A DNA stretch of 64,000 nt from Leadbetterella sp035299025 (GCA_035299025.1 DATGXK010000007.1:1116001-1180000), one strand, 5' to 3'. Positions 7,983-17,897 are shown, counted from the stretch's first letter. Notes: a model not told the origin generated them from the letters alone. Numbers and translations are program-made.

Positions 7983-9791
7983 TTATAAATGCATCCATTT
8001 CTTGTATTTCTTTTTTGCTCTGTCGTTTTCTGAATTTTTATAAGATAGTCGTATACTTTTTGTAGGATTTGCCAACAAAGGAATCTCGTATTCCTTGATT
8101 TGTCCGCTCCTAAATACCTTCATTCTGAGTTTATCACCCACTTTTTTCCCAGCAAGAGTTTGCTCTAGTGAAATAAAAGCCTGGCCATTTATACTTACTA
8201 TTTCGTCATTCACATTTATACCATGAATGTAGGCTCCGGAGCCTCGCTCTAGGCGAGTAACAAGCTTTCCTCTAACCGTAATTCCCGTCCAAGGACTATT
8301 TGGGTATGGATCTACAAAAACGGCATTCATGTCTACTTTTTCAAAAAACTTCTCATAATCAATGGATTCAACACCATAGATATGGTTTTCAAAGAAAGCT
8401 GATAAATCTTTTCCTGCAACAGTCTCGCAAGCTTTCTTAAATTCTTCATCAGTAAAACCGGTATCTTTTGCAAGATATATGTCTCTGTATAACAATCTTA
8501 AAACATCATCCAAGCTCTTTTCCCCATCTGTTTCACCTATTATAATGATATTTAAAATATTTGCTATAACCCCGCCCTTTGTATAATAGGATACTGTGGA
8601 ATTGTTGGAGTTCTCATTTGGTCTATAATATTTTATCCAAGCGTCCCATGAAGCCTCAGCCACAGACTGAACTTTATTTCCGAAAGTATTTTCAATAGAA
8701 TTTATACCATAAGCTATTTGCGAAAGCATCTTATTTTCATCGATCAAACCAGCTCTTCTCAATATATCATGCTGATAATAAGAGGTAAAGCCTTCAGAAA
8801 CCCAGAGCATGTTTGTATAATTTTCGTTTTCATAATCAAAAGGCCCTAATGCCACCGGTCGCAATCTTTTTACGTTCCACAGATGAAAGTATTCATGAGC
8901 GATTAATCCCATAAAGCCAATGAATTTGTCCTTGTTTTCATAAGCATCTGGCGAAGTTTGGCAAGTTGTAGAATTCAAGTGCTCTAATCCGCCACCGGCC
9001 CCGGGCAAATGATGAATTATAAAAAGGTAATTCTGACAAGGATGTTTACCTCCAAAAACCGTGGCACTGGCCTCTACTACTTTTTTGTATGCCGAAATGA
9101 CCTCATCCTTGTTATACTTCAAAGGCTCCAAAGAATAATTGGCTATCGCATGCTTCACACCCATACTTTCAAATTCCAAAATTTCCTGATTACCGATTTC
9201 AATGGGGCTGTCTACGAGTGTGTCGAAATCTTTGACTTCATAAGTAAACTTCGAAACCATGGGCAAAGCGACAGACACTTTGCTGAAACTGGCATGTGGA
9301 ATTATTTTCAAGGTAGATTTTTCCTTCATTATTTCGGGGATATACATAAAAACCGCCGCTCCGTTGGCATATCCGTGAGAATCGTCTAAATGAGCAGTTC
9401 TGACAGTGAGTTCAAAGGCATAAACTCTATATCTCACCTCAATTCGTTTGGAATTACCCTTGAATACCCTCCAAGTATTTTTTGACACTTTCTTATATTG
9501 CAAATCTTTCTGGCCTGCTCTGGCCTCAAAGCCTTCTACATTTTTAGCATATTCTCTTATCAAATACGATCCCGGAGTCCAAGCGGCCATTTTAAAATCT
9601 ACATATTCTTCTGAAGTACTGGCATTTTCAAGAAGCATATTCACTTCAAAATAATGTGTGTTCGGCTCTGGCATGGCCAATTCGTAAGTAAGTGATTGAT
9701 CCTTCATCGGTTGGTTTCTATTAGACAATGCCTTGAAACTTACAAATAATATAAGAAAAAAGAGCAAAAAAGCCTGATTTGTTGATTTCAT
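7983..9791 (-). CDS. M61-family metallopeptidase (glycyl aminopeptidase-like) with PDZ domain
   Basis: This is a predicted secreted or envelope-attached zinc aminopeptidase of 602 aa. A hydrophobic signal segment lies at residues 8-23. The M61 N-terminal beta domain contains AAWTPGSYLIREYAKNV. The gluzincin motif HEYFHLWNVKRLRP near residue 297 supplies HExxH, and WVSEGFTSYY about 30 residues later supplies the third zinc ligand Glu. A PDZ domain occupies roughly residues 505-575 (GAYIHGINVNDEIVSINGQ). Length and order match the family, whose characterised members release N-terminal Gly or Ala. The physiological substrate is unknown. It is a single gene, divergent from the TPR cluster. Confidence 0.9.
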   Translation of the reverse strand: MKSTNQAFLLFFLILFVSFKALSNRNQPMKDQSLTYELAMPEPNTHYFEVNMLLENASTSEEYVDFKMAAWTPGSYLIREYAKNVEGFEARAGQKDLQYKKVSKNTWRVFKGNSKRIEVRYRVYAFELTVRTAHLDDSHGYANGAAVFMYIPEIMKEKSTLKIIPHASFSKVSVALPMVSKFTYEVKDFDTLVDSPIEIGNQEILEFESMGVKHAIANYSLEPLKYNKDEVISAYKKVVEASATVFGGKHPCQNYLFIIHHLPGAGGGLEHLNSTTCQTSPDAYENKDKFIGFMGLIAHEYFHLWNVKRLRPVALGPFDYENENYTNMLWVSEGFTSYYQHDILRRAGLIDENKMLSQIAYGINSIENTFGNKVQSVAEASWDAWIKYYRPNENSNNSTVSYYTKGGVIANILNIIIIGETDGEKSLDDVLRLLYRDIYLAKDTGFTDEEFKKACETVAGKDLSAFFENHIYGVESIDYEKFFEKVDMNAVFVDPYPNSPWTGITVRGKLVTRLERGSGAYIHGINVNDEIVSINGQAFISLEQTLAGKKVGDKLRMKVFRSGQIKEYEIPLLANPTKSIRLSYKNSENDRAKKKYKKWMHL

Positions 9792-9814
9792 TGAGTTAAA
9801 TTTCTGATTTAATA

Positions 9815-9822
9815 CAAATCTA
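9815..9822 (-). promoter_or_regulatory. Promoter -7 element of the M61 peptidase gene
   Basis: On the minus strand this reads TAGATTTG, an exact TAnnTTTG match 23 bases upstream of the start codon. No good -33 element is visible. Confidence 0.45.
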
Positions 9823-9912
9823 CAATTTTTAATTTTTTCAGACGTTTTGTAGCAAAAAAATGTTATTGAGACAATTAGGAGCTCGTTTTACGAATAAAAG
9901 CGAACAATTTCC

Positions 9913-9920
9913 TAAATTTG
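9913..9920 (+). promoter_or_regulatory. Promoter -7 element of the TPR/barrel/TonB-like cluster
   Basis: TAAATTTG followed by G matches TAnnTTTG and stands 25 bases before the start codon at 9946. It is the likely start of the transcript that may run through trmB, because later junctions are only 0 to 12 bases. Confidence 0.5.
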
Positions 9921-9945
9921 GCAAATTTTACTATCAAAATCCCTT

Positions 9946-12939
9946 ATGAAAATCAAATTCCTGATAATCTTCTTCGGATTAATTGCTTTCCAAACTTCGG
10001 CTCAAAATACTTTAAGCTATACTCAACTCGAAGCACACTATAATAACGGCATCGAACTTTTTGAGAAAAAAGCCTTCGCCGCTGCCAGAAAGGAACTTCA
10101 TACCTATGTGGCTCTTTCGGAAAAATCTCTCAATCCCAACAAATTCAACATTGCCAATGCGGAATATTATTCGGCTTTGTCGTCTTTGTATTCTCAGGCC
10201 AAAGATGCGGACATAGAAGTGGAGCGTTTTGTGGTAAAAAATCATGAACACCCCAAAGCAAAGCTCATTTTTAATGATTTGGCTAAAAGTTTTTTTAATA
10301 AAGGTGATTACACGGGTGCCATAAAATATTTTGAAAAAGCCTTAGATAACCGTCAAGATAACCTCGATACCTACGAAATTCGGTATCAATTAGCTCTATC
10401 TTACTACCAACTTAAAGATTTTAAGAATGCCTTAAAGCAGTTTGACTATGTAAAAGGAACTGTGGCACCTAACGCCATCAATGCGGCATACTACGCGGCG
10501 GTTATCAATTTTCAAAACGAAAACTACGACCTAGCTATCATTGACCTCAAGAGGGTAGAGAACGTAAATCCTTACAAAACGGAAGTTCCAAACTGGATAG
10601 CCCAGATTCTATATCGTCAAAAAAAATACGATGAATTGCTAAGCTACGCCGAACCCATTATAGCCAACCCGAATGGTAGAAAAATTGATGAACTATGTCT
10701 TTTAACCGCAGAAGTCCACTTTTTTGAGAACAACTTTGAAAAAGCTGCGGCATATTATGAAAAATTCAAAGGCTTCAGACGTGGAACAATTTCCGACCAG
10801 GTGACTTTCAGACACGCCTATAGTTTATATAAAGTAGAGAACTACGAAAAGGCCGCCTTACTTTTTAAGAATCTCGCTTCTGCAAATACCGAACTTGGTC
10901 AACAATCGGCCTATTATCTTGGTATTGCTTCGCTAAGAGCAGGAGATCTAAACTCGGCAATGGCTGCTTTTGATGCCGCCCGAAAACAAACTTTTGATAA
11001 GAACATTACCGAAGAGGCTACTTACAACCATATTAAAGTTTTGGTAGAAAAAGGCAATAACCAACAAGCTATCTCGGATTTGCAAGCTTATATAAAAAAC
11101 TATCCATCAGGCAAATATATAGATGAAACAAACGAATTGTTGAGCGAAATTCTCTTTGAAACCAACAGCTATATTTCGGCTATTTCATATATAGAGGGTT
11201 TAACAAGAAAAACAACGAAAATAGAAGAAGCCTATCAAAAACTCTGTTACAACCAAGGTGTTCTAGAATTCAATGCTGAAAAATTTGAAAGTGCGATAGC
11301 TTATTTTGATAAATCACTTAAAAAAACCATCAACAGTAACCTTGGTTTACAGTCGAAATTTTGGAAAGCCGAAGCGAGCTATCAATTAGAAAAGCCTGAG
11401 ACCGAAGAATTATATCGCGAATTGCTCAATTCATCCGACAATACACTAAGATTGAAAAGTTTATATAGTTTGGGTTATCTTTTCTACAATCAAAAAAACT
11501 ACAAAAAAGCACAAGGTTTCTTTGAGGAATTTAGAACAAAAGCAAAAAATGAAACTTCCCTGTCTCAAAACTATGAAGACGCCCTAGTAAGGCTTGGCGA
11601 TTGTTTCTTGGCCAATAAAGAATATAGCCAGGCACTCAAGAGTTATGATAACGCCTTACAAACAAATAAAACTGATAAGGATTATGCCATGTATCAGAAA
11701 GGCTTAACGCTCAAGTTTTTAGGTAGAGATGCGGAATCTAAAGAGGTTTTCGAGAAATTTAGCAAAACTTACAGCTCTTCAAGGCTCATAGATGATGCTC
11801 TATATCAGAATGCAATTTTGGAGATGGACAAGAGCAATTACGCTGCAGCAGTTTCTATTTTCACTGACCTTCTCAGAAAAAAACCAAATAGTACTTTAGT
11901 GCCTCAGGTATTGCTTAAAAGAGCTCTCTCATTCTCAAATATTGATAATCACGACAAGGCAATAGCCGACTATAAGGTAATTATCAATAAGTTTGGCAAA
12001 ACCGAATTTGCCGATGAGGCACTTCTTGGAATCCGAGAATCTTTGAATGCCACAAACAGGAGTGAAGAATTCTTTGAAATTGCCGAGCAATTCAAAACAA
12101 ATAATCCAGGGGGAAATTCGGTACAAAATCTGCAGTTTGACTCTGCCAAAGACTTATTTTATGCTGAAAAATATGACAAAGCCATTTTCTCTCTTCAGAG
12201 TTATTTGAAAGCTTATCCAAATAGTACCTCTTCGAGCGAAGCCAATTTCCTACTCGCCGAATCCTATTATTTATTGGGCAACAAAAAGGACGCACTAAAA
12301 TATTACTCTGAAATCGTGACGAGTAATCAAGTAGAATACCTTACCAAATCGGCCATGAGAGCCGGAAATATCAATTATGAAAATCAGAATTATGAGGATG
12401 CCATTCAGAATTTTCTTCAGGCAACCAGCTCAACATCTAACCAGAGAGAAATAATTTTGGCCCAAGAGGGATTAATCAAATCGTACTATTTTAAAGGTAC
12501 CTACGACAAGGTTATTGAATTCTGTAACAAAATAATCGCAGAAGGTGGCAGCACAGTTTTGGGTGCAAAAAACAGAGCACTTCTATTTAAAGGCAAGGCT
12601 CACATGCAAAAACGTGAATTTATCGAGGCAAAATCTGACTTTGAAGGAGTTATAAGCCTAGCGAAGGATGTAACTGGAGCTGAGGCCAAATACTTTTTGG
12701 GAGATATGCTATTCAAACAAAAGCAATACGACGCCTCTATTAAATCTCTTCAAGAGCTCGCTAATGATTTTTCAGATCACGTCTATTGGTACGAAAAGGC
12801 CTTCCTTCTTATAGCTGATAACTACCTCGCCAAAGAAGATGGCTTTATGGCCAAGGCCACGTTGAACTCGATTATAGAGAACTCAGCAAACAAGGAAACT
12901 GTAGAAACAGCAAAACAAAAATTAAAAGCTATCAAATAA
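9946..12939 (+). CDS. Large secreted tetratricopeptide-repeat protein
   Basis: The 997-aa protein has a Sec signal (residues 1-19, ending FQTSAQ) followed almost entirely by TPR-like helical hairpins. Repeated signatures such as GDYTGAIKYFEKAL, ENYEKAALLFKNL, KNYKKAQGFFEEF, KEYSQALKSYDNAL and SNYAAAVSIFTDLL recur about every 34-38 residues. TPR arrays bind partner proteins, and no enzyme domain is seen. The size and signal peptide suggest a periplasmic scaffold. Its stop is immediately followed by the start of an outer-membrane barrel gene, then an HU/SPOR protein and a TonB-like protein, so an envelope assembly or divisome-linked job is plausible but unproven. Confidence 0.85.
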   Translation: MKIKFLIIFFGLIAFQTSAQNTLSYTQLEAHYNNGIELFEKKAFAAARKELHTYVALSEKSLNPNKFNIANAEYYSALSSLYSQAKDADIEVERFVVKNHEHPKAKLIFNDLAKSFFNKGDYTGAIKYFEKALDNRQDNLDTYEIRYQLALSYYQLKDFKNALKQFDYVKGTVAPNAINAAYYAAVINFQNENYDLAIIDLKRVENVNPYKTEVPNWIAQILYRQKKYDELLSYAEPIIANPNGRKIDELCLLTAEVHFFENNFEKAAAYYEKFKGFRRGTISDQVTFRHAYSLYKVENYEKAALLFKNLASANTELGQQSAYYLGIASLRAGDLNSAMAAFDAARKQTFDKNITEEATYNHIKVLVEKGNNQQAISDLQAYIKNYPSGKYIDETNELLSEILFETNSYISAISYIEGLTRKTTKIEEAYQKLCYNQGVLEFNAEKFESAIAYFDKSLKKTINSNLGLQSKFWKAEASYQLEKPETEELYRELLNSSDNTLRLKSLYSLGYLFYNQKNYKKAQGFFEEFRTKAKNETSLSQNYEDALVRLGDCFLANKEYSQALKSYDNALQTNKTDKDYAMYQKGLTLKFLGRDAESKEVFEKFSKTYSSSRLIDDALYQNAILEMDKSNYAAAVSIFTDLLRKKPNSTLVPQVLLKRALSFSNIDNHDKAIADYKVIINKFGKTEFADEALLGIRESLNATNRSEEFFEIAEQFKTNNPGGNSVQNLQFDSAKDLFYAEKYDKAIFSLQSYLKAYPNSTSSSEANFLLAESYYLLGNKKDALKYYSEIVTSNQVEYLTKSAMRAGNINYENQNYEDAIQNFLQATSSTSNQREIILAQEGLIKSYYFKGTYDKVIEFCNKIIAEGGSTVLGAKNRALLFKGKAHMQKREFIEAKSDFEGVISLAKDVTGAEAKYFLGDMLFKQKQYDASIKSLQELANDFSDHVYWYEKAFLLIADNYLAKEDGFMAKATLNSIIENSANKETVETAKQKLKAIK

Positions 12940-14643
12940 ATGAAAGGTAAGAATTTAAAGTCCATAGTTTTATTAAGCTTAGTTTCAGGGTATGCTTTTT
13001 CGCAAAAACCTGTCGTTAACGAAGAAATAAATATCACCAAAGATAGAGAAGTGGTTTTGCCAAAAGCCAACAGAATTATTGATAAAATTCCGGCAGTAAG
13101 CTCCGAGAAAAAGGAAAAGAAAATGTCTTACGCATTCTTTGATCGGAAACCTACGGCAGTAGAAGAAACAAAGTTTGTGCCTAATGTAGTGAGCCCAGTT
13201 TCGAAAAAAACTTCCAACGAAGATGTGATAGGTTATAAAAACTACTTCAAGGTAGGTTTAGGTAACTTCGGGAGAATTTATGCGGAAACTTACATAAACT
13301 CTGATCAAAACAAAAAGTTTGTTTACGGTATTTCAGGCCTGCATAATTCCACAAAGCGTGGCCCTATCGCTGCAGAAAATTCGGCAACTTCCAACAGCAA
13401 AATTTCAGTAGACGGCAAGTATCACCAAAATAATTATGAGTTAAAGCTAGACGCTGCCTATGAAAACCGCGGCTACTACTTCTATGGCTATGATACCACT
13501 GTGCACCGCGATTATACCCAACAGGATCTCAAACAGCGAGTTAACTTGTACAATTTCACTGCTACTTTCGAAAACACCAATCCCAAGCCCAAAGTTGATT
13601 ATTCATTAACCACGGGCATCAAATCTCTTTCTGATTTTTACAAAGCATCAGAACTAGACTGGGGAACACAGTTTAAAGCTTATTTTCCGCTGAAAGAAGA
13701 TAAAATCACAGCACTGTTGGCAGCCGAGGCATATTTGACCCAACGTTCGGACAATTACTTTGAACTAGACAATGTTCGTAAAAGAAATCTTTACAGAGTC
13801 GAACCAGCTTTCAGATTTGATTTTGGAAGAATATCAGCCAAAATTGGCTATAAAGCTGTAAACGAATACGAACAAATTGAGAAAATTAATGCCACTAAAG
13901 GCTTTCCAACAGCATCTATTTCTTATAAAACACCTTCTCTGACTTACTTTTTCATTGGTTTTGATGGGGATATTATCAGAAATACACTGCATTCATTTCT
14001 AAACGAAAATCCATTTATTGTTCAGGCTGTAAATCTTAAAAATACCTATAAAAATCAAGATTTCTACATCGGGAGTAGAGGAGAGCTTTACAATGGTATA
14101 AGCTTTAACACTAAAATCTCTTATGGGAAATACGAAAACCTTTATTTCTTCAATAAATATGACGGCTTAACTGATTCTCCAAATGGCCAACCCATAAGTG
14201 TTACAAAATACCAAGCCGAATATGAAGATGCAGTAACGGATTTTGTGAATGTTTCAGCCGAAATTGGATACTCGAACTTTGAGAATTGGAAGTCCAACCT
14301 CAAACTTGACTACAATTATTATGAGACTGTGAAATTTACAAAACCATATCACAGACCATCGTTTACAGGCAGATGGGGCAATACCTTTACACTTACTAAT
14401 AAACTTGTTTCGTCTGTTGATCTTTACTATATAGCAGGTCTATATGCCAAAGATGTTGAAGTCGGTGAGCCTGTCAAACTCAAAGATATTGTAGATTTAA
14501 ATGCCGAATTTACTTATTTATTTAGCAAACAGTTTTCGGCTTTCGTAAAATTGAATAATATTGTAGGTCAAAATTATCAGAGATATTACAATTATCCGCA
14601 ATTGGGGCTTAACTTTGTTGCAGGCATAAACGTAGCCTTATAA
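12940..14643 (+). CDS. Outer-membrane beta-barrel protein (TonB-receptor-like, no plug seen)
   Basis: This is a 567-aa protein with a signal peptide (about residues 1-21, GYAFSQ). A polar N-terminal stretch of about 80 residues follows. The remainder consists of alternating aromatic and polar strands, such as YKNYFKVGLGNFGRIYAETYI and QFKAYFPL, ending in a strand-like GLNFVAGINVAL typical of outer-membrane barrels. I see no TonB-receptor plug or carboxypeptidase-like domain, so substrate transport is not indicated. The gene starts on the base after the TPR gene stop, so the two are translationally coupled. A partner barrel for the TPR protein is the simplest reading. Specific function unknown. 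Confidence 0.75.
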   Translation: MKGKNLKSIVLLSLVSGYAFSQKPVVNEEINITKDREVVLPKANRIIDKIPAVSSEKKEKKMSYAFFDRKPTAVEETKFVPNVVSPVSKKTSNEDVIGYKNYFKVGLGNFGRIYAETYINSDQNKKFVYGISGLHNSTKRGPIAAENSATSNSKISVDGKYHQNNYELKLDAAYENRGYYFYGYDTTVHRDYTQQDLKQRVNLYNFTATFENTNPKPKVDYSLTTGIKSLSDFYKASELDWGTQFKAYFPLKEDKITALLAAEAYLTQRSDNYFELDNVRKRNLYRVEPAFRFDFGRISAKIGYKAVNEYEQIEKINATKGFPTASISYKTPSLTYFFIGFDGDIIRNTLHSFLNENPFIVQAVNLKNTYKNQDFYIGSRGELYNGISFNTKISYGKYENLYFFNKYDGLTDSPNGQPISVTKYQAEYEDAVTDFVNVSAEIGYSNFENWKSNLKLDYNYYETVKFTKPYHRPSFTGRWGNTFTLTNKLVSSVDLYYIAGLYAKDVEVGEPVKLKDIVDLNAEFTYLFSKQFSAFVKLNNIVGQNYQRYYNYPQLGLNFVAGINVAL

Positions 14644-14655
14644 TAATTCCTAATA

Positions 14656-15615
14656 ATGCTCAATATTCAACAAGAAATACAATCCATCATTGAAGAGCGA
14701 GACTTTATAGTTTTGCCTAGCATTGGTGCTTTCTTAACTGAATACACCAAGCCTTATTTCGACAAAAAAGGTCAAATTGTTCTGCCTGAGAAGAAAATCG
14801 TATTCAATCAACTGATAGACAGAGATGTAGAAAACAAACTTCTCCATTCTATTGCAAGAAACAACAATATTTCTGTTGATAGTGTCCAGTCTGAATACTA
14901 TTCATTTTTGGTTAAATTCAGAGCAGAAATTGTATTAAATCAAAGGTTTAAGTGGGAGCAATTAGGTACGTTTCACAAAAACGAGAAACAAGAACTAGTT
15001 TTCTTTCCCGAGAAAAAAATAGCCAAACCCGAAAGCCAAATTGCTTTTGAAGAAAACGAAACCCTATATTTCTCTGATATTAAAGAAGATATTGCAAGCG
15101 AAACAGCGGAGACCTCTTACCCACAGAAAAAGAAAAGCTATTTAAAATCTCTTCTTTACGCTATTCCCTTAGTACTCATTACAACCACTTTGGCCTACAC
15201 TATCTTCATCAAACCTTCTAAGAACAGATCAGAAAAAAAGAATTTAGTTGAAGAGATTGATTCTTTAGCCGAAGTTCAAGAAACTGTCCTTTCCGAACCT
15301 TCTGAATCTATTCAAGAAAAAAAAGAGGAAAAGAAAACAAAGAAAGAAGATAGAAAAGAGAATGAAAGTAGTTCGGACGCTTCGGAGGAAAGACGAGGCG
15401 AAAATCATATCGTTGGTATCGGTATTTTTAAAGTAAAAGACAATGTAGATAATCTAGCTGCATACTTAGCCGAAAATGGTATCCCAGCCAAAGTAAGACG
15501 CTCCGGAAATAAATATAGGTTGTTTGTTACGGCTTCTTCACCAGAACAAGCCAACGAATTTGTGCAGAAAATAGAACAATTAACGGGCGAAAAGGCCGTT
15601 TATGAAAATAATTAA
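14656..15615 (+). CDS. HU-CCDC81 and SPOR domain membrane protein
   Basis: The N-terminal region of about 120 residues matches the bacterial HU-CCDC81 domain pair (FIVLPSIGAFLTEY and WEQLGTFHKNEKQELVFFP). A single membrane helix lies near residues 166-186 (LLYAIPLVLITTTLAYTIF). A highly charged Lys/Glu linker follows. A C-terminal SPOR domain covers about residues 252-319 (IVGIGIFKVKDNVDNLAAYL). SPOR domains bind denuded glycan strands at division septa. The topology implies a cytoplasmic HU-like head and a periplasmic peptidoglycan-binding tail. Whether the head touches DNA is unknown. The family is widespread in Bacteroidota. Confidence 0.85.
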   Translation: MLNIQQEIQSIIEERDFIVLPSIGAFLTEYTKPYFDKKGQIVLPEKKIVFNQLIDRDVENKLLHSIARNNNISVDSVQSEYYSFLVKFRAEIVLNQRFKWEQLGTFHKNEKQELVFFPEKKIAKPESQIAFEENETLYFSDIKEDIASETAETSYPQKKKSYLKSLLYAIPLVLITTTLAYTIFIKPSKNRSEKKNLVEEIDSLAEVQETVLSEPSESIQEKKEEKKTKKEDRKENESSSDASEERRGENHIVGIGIFKVKDNVDNLAAYLAENGIPAKVRRSGNKYRLFVTASSPEQANEFVQKIEQLTGEKAVYENN

Positions 15616-15627
15616 TCGGATTTAATA

Positions 15628-16593
15628 TTGGAAACATTACAAGATATTGATAAAGACAAGTACCAGGCGAAAGCTGCAGGTATTAGTGTGGTACTTTATG
15701 CATTAATTTTGTTGTCGCTTTATTTGATAAAAATTGCTTACGAACCTGTGGCTGAACCCATTGCATTAGGCGTAGACCTAAACTATGGGGTTGATTTGGT
15801 GGGTTCGGGCGATATTCAAACCACAAACAAAGCCAACCCATCGAAGAATAATTACGATGTAAAACCCGCTGAGAATAAAGAAACAAGTAAGCCAAAAAAA
15901 ACGGTTAAGCCGGTAGAACCAAAACCAATAAGTCCACCAGTAAAGACAGCTCCAGCACCCTCCAAAATATTAACTTCTGATGAAGATTCAAAAGTGATAG
16001 TGAAAAAACCAGCGGAAACAACCAAGCCTAGTGCCAAGCCGTCTCTTGATAATACCACAAAAACAACAAGTACTGCGAAACCTACAAATCCAACCCCACC
16101 ACAGCCACAAAGAACAGTAGATAATGGCTCTTTGTTTAAAAAGCCAACTTCAGGGTCGTCCGGTTCAAATGGAACTATTGGTACTAGATCCGGAGTTGGA
16201 GGCAACAACAACGGGGACGGAAAACCTGGAGAGGTTGGCGATAAAGGAGACCCGAGAGGTACTTTAGATGGTAAGAGTCTATATGGAAATCCTGGCAAGG
16301 GAGGCGGAAACAGTGGTACATCTGTGAATATTTCAGGATGGAAAAACAAAGGTCCGCTTAATATACCCAAAGATAATTCGAGCGAAACAGGCCGAATAAG
16401 ATTCAAAGTTATAATAGACGAAACAGGTGAGGTCATCGCCATAACGGTTTTGGAAAGTGCCTTAAGCCCATCCATCACCAACTATTACAAGGAACAAATC
16501 AAGAGAAAACTAAAAGCAAACCTCATTCCTGAGGGAAATCCGAACGGTAATTCAAATGGTACCATTACCATTAATATTACAAGAGGAGCATAA
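15628..16593 (+). CDS. TonB-like energy-transducer family protein
   Basis: This is a 321-aa protein with a short cytoplasmic N terminus and one membrane helix near residues 17-36 (ISVVLYALILLSLYLIKIAY). A long Pro/Lys/Thr-rich region spans about residues 60-170, followed by a Gly/Asn-rich spacer. The C-terminal domain of about 70 residues reads GRIRFKVIIDETGEVIAITVLES, in the pattern of TonB C-terminal domains (TonB couples inner-membrane proton motive force to outer-membrane receptors). The start is TTG 15628, because no ATG precedes the membrane helix in frame. No ExbB/ExbD genes lie nearby. It may serve the barrel upstream or act structurally. Confidence 0.78.
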   Translation: METLQDIDKDKYQAKAAGISVVLYALILLSLYLIKIAYEPVAEPIALGVDLNYGVDLVGSGDIQTTNKANPSKNNYDVKPAENKETSKPKKTVKPVEPKPISPPVKTAPAPSKILTSDEDSKVIVKKPAETTKPSAKPSLDNTTKTTSTAKPTNPTPPQPQRTVDNGSLFKKPTSGSSGSNGTIGTRSGVGGNNNGDGKPGEVGDKGDPRGTLDGKSLYGNPGKGGGNSGTSVNISGWKNKGPLNIPKDNSSETGRIRFKVIIDETGEVIAITVLESALSPSITNYYKEQIKRKLKANLIPEGNPNGNSNGTITINITRGA

Positions 16594-16599
16594 AATACC

Positions 16600-17895
16600 A
16601 TGACCTATCCCGAAACAATTGAATACCTTTATTCTCAATTACCTGTATTTCAAAAAATTGGAAAAAAAGCCATAAAGCCCAAACTCACCAATATAACGGC
16701 CTTATTGAATGAGTTGGGAAATCCTCAAAATGACTTTAAGAGCATTCACATAGCAGGCACTAACGGCAAGGGGAGTAGTTCACATTTTATGGCTTCAGTA
16801 CTTATGGAAAGTGGCTATAAAGTTGGTTTATATACCTCTCCACACCTAAAAGACTTTCGAGAAAGGTTCAGAATAAATGGCCAAATGGTTGAAAAATCAT
16901 TTGTGGTAGACTTCGTTGAGAATCATTTAGAATTAATTAAAAAAATTGAACCCTCATTTTTTGAACTCTCGGTGGCATTAGCCTTTAAACTTTTCAGTAT
17001 ACAGAAAGTGGATATTGCTGTTGTGGAAGTGGGTTTGGGCGGCAGATTTGATTCTACTAATATAATTAGTAAAATTATATTTTCGCTTATAACAAACATC
17101 GGATTTGATCACATGGATGTTTTAGGTGATACATTGCCACAGATAGCCTTTGAAAAAGCTGGCATCATAAAGAAAAAAGTTCCGGTTGTTGTTTCAGAAT
17201 ATAATGCAGAAACCTACCCAGTATTTCTTTCAGAAGCCCAGAAAAATAGCTCTGAACTTCATTTAGCGGCAGAAAACTTGGAGGTAATCTCTGAAACGGA
17301 CTCTTTAGAATCACTCAATTTGGTGATAAAACACCGTAAATCCAATGAATTATTTGAGATAGAATCTGGTCTCATAGGCGAATATCAAAAGCAAAATATT
17401 ATTGGTCTACTGCAGTCTTATTTCTTATTAAATAAACTTGGCTATTCAATAAGCAAAGAAAATTTTCTTGCAGGAATAAAAAAAGTTGTGGAAAATACCC
17501 AATTAAAGGGGCGTTGGCAAATAATAGGCCATTCCCCCATAGTAATCTGCGATACGGGCCACAACGAGCATGCCTTAAAAATCACCTTAAAAAAACTACA
17601 AGAAAAGCCGATTGGAGTACTACATTTTATTCTTGGTTTTGTTAAAGATAAAGATTTAGATAAAGTTCTATCTCTATTACCCAAAAATGCCAAATATTAT
17701 TTCACAACTTTCAATTCCTTCAGAGCTTTAAAGGCTACTGAATTGCAAGAGAAAGCACAAAAATTTGGTATAAAATCCGAAATTTTTGAGGATGTCAATG
17801 CAGCTTTGTTTCAAGTAAAATTATTAACTCAGCCAAACGACATTATCTTTGTAGGAGGAAGTACATATTTAGTAGCAGAATTAAACGATTTATAG
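16600..17895 (+). CDS. folC: Bifunctional folylpolyglutamate/dihydrofolate synthase
   Basis: FolC adds glutamate to dihydropteroate and to tetrahydrofolate in an ATP-dependent, Mur-ligase-type reaction. The 431-aa protein carries the P-loop HIAGTNGKGSSSHFMASVL near residue 50, SPHLKDFRERFRING, VDIAVVEVGLGGRFDSTN, and a Mur-type ligase C-terminal domain with CDTGHNEHAL. Length and motifs are standard. It lies 6 bases after the TonB-like gene and 2 bases before trmB, inside the same tight cluster, though its cytosolic job is unrelated to the envelope genes upstream. Confidence 0.95.
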   Translation: MTYPETIEYLYSQLPVFQKIGKKAIKPKLTNITALLNELGNPQNDFKSIHIAGTNGKGSSSHFMASVLMESGYKVGLYTSPHLKDFRERFRINGQMVEKSFVVDFVENHLELIKKIEPSFFELSVALAFKLFSIQKVDIAVVEVGLGGRFDSTNIISKIIFSLITNIGFDHMDVLGDTLPQIAFEKAGIIKKKVPVVVSEYNAETYPVFLSEAQKNSSELHLAAENLEVISETDSLESLNLVIKHRKSNELFEIESGLIGEYQKQNIIGLLQSYFLLNKLGYSISKENFLAGIKKVVENTQLKGRWQIIGHSPIVICDTGHNEHALKITLKKLQEKPIGVLHFILGFVKDKDLDKVLSLLPKNAKYYFTTFNSFRALKATELQEKAQKFGIKSEIFEDVNAALFQVKLLTQPNDIIFVGGSTYLVAELNDL

Positions 17896-17897
17896 CA

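Noticed and set aside
16140..16330. Gly/Asn-rich repeat stretch as a separate tandem repeat or collagen-like element
   Set aside because: The units are not regular; it reads as a flexible linker within the TonB-like protein.
15852..16481. 209-codon minus-strand frame rich in Pro, Leu and Val
   Set aside because: It is the antisense shadow of the low-complexity Pro/Lys and Gly/Asn region of the TonB-like protein.
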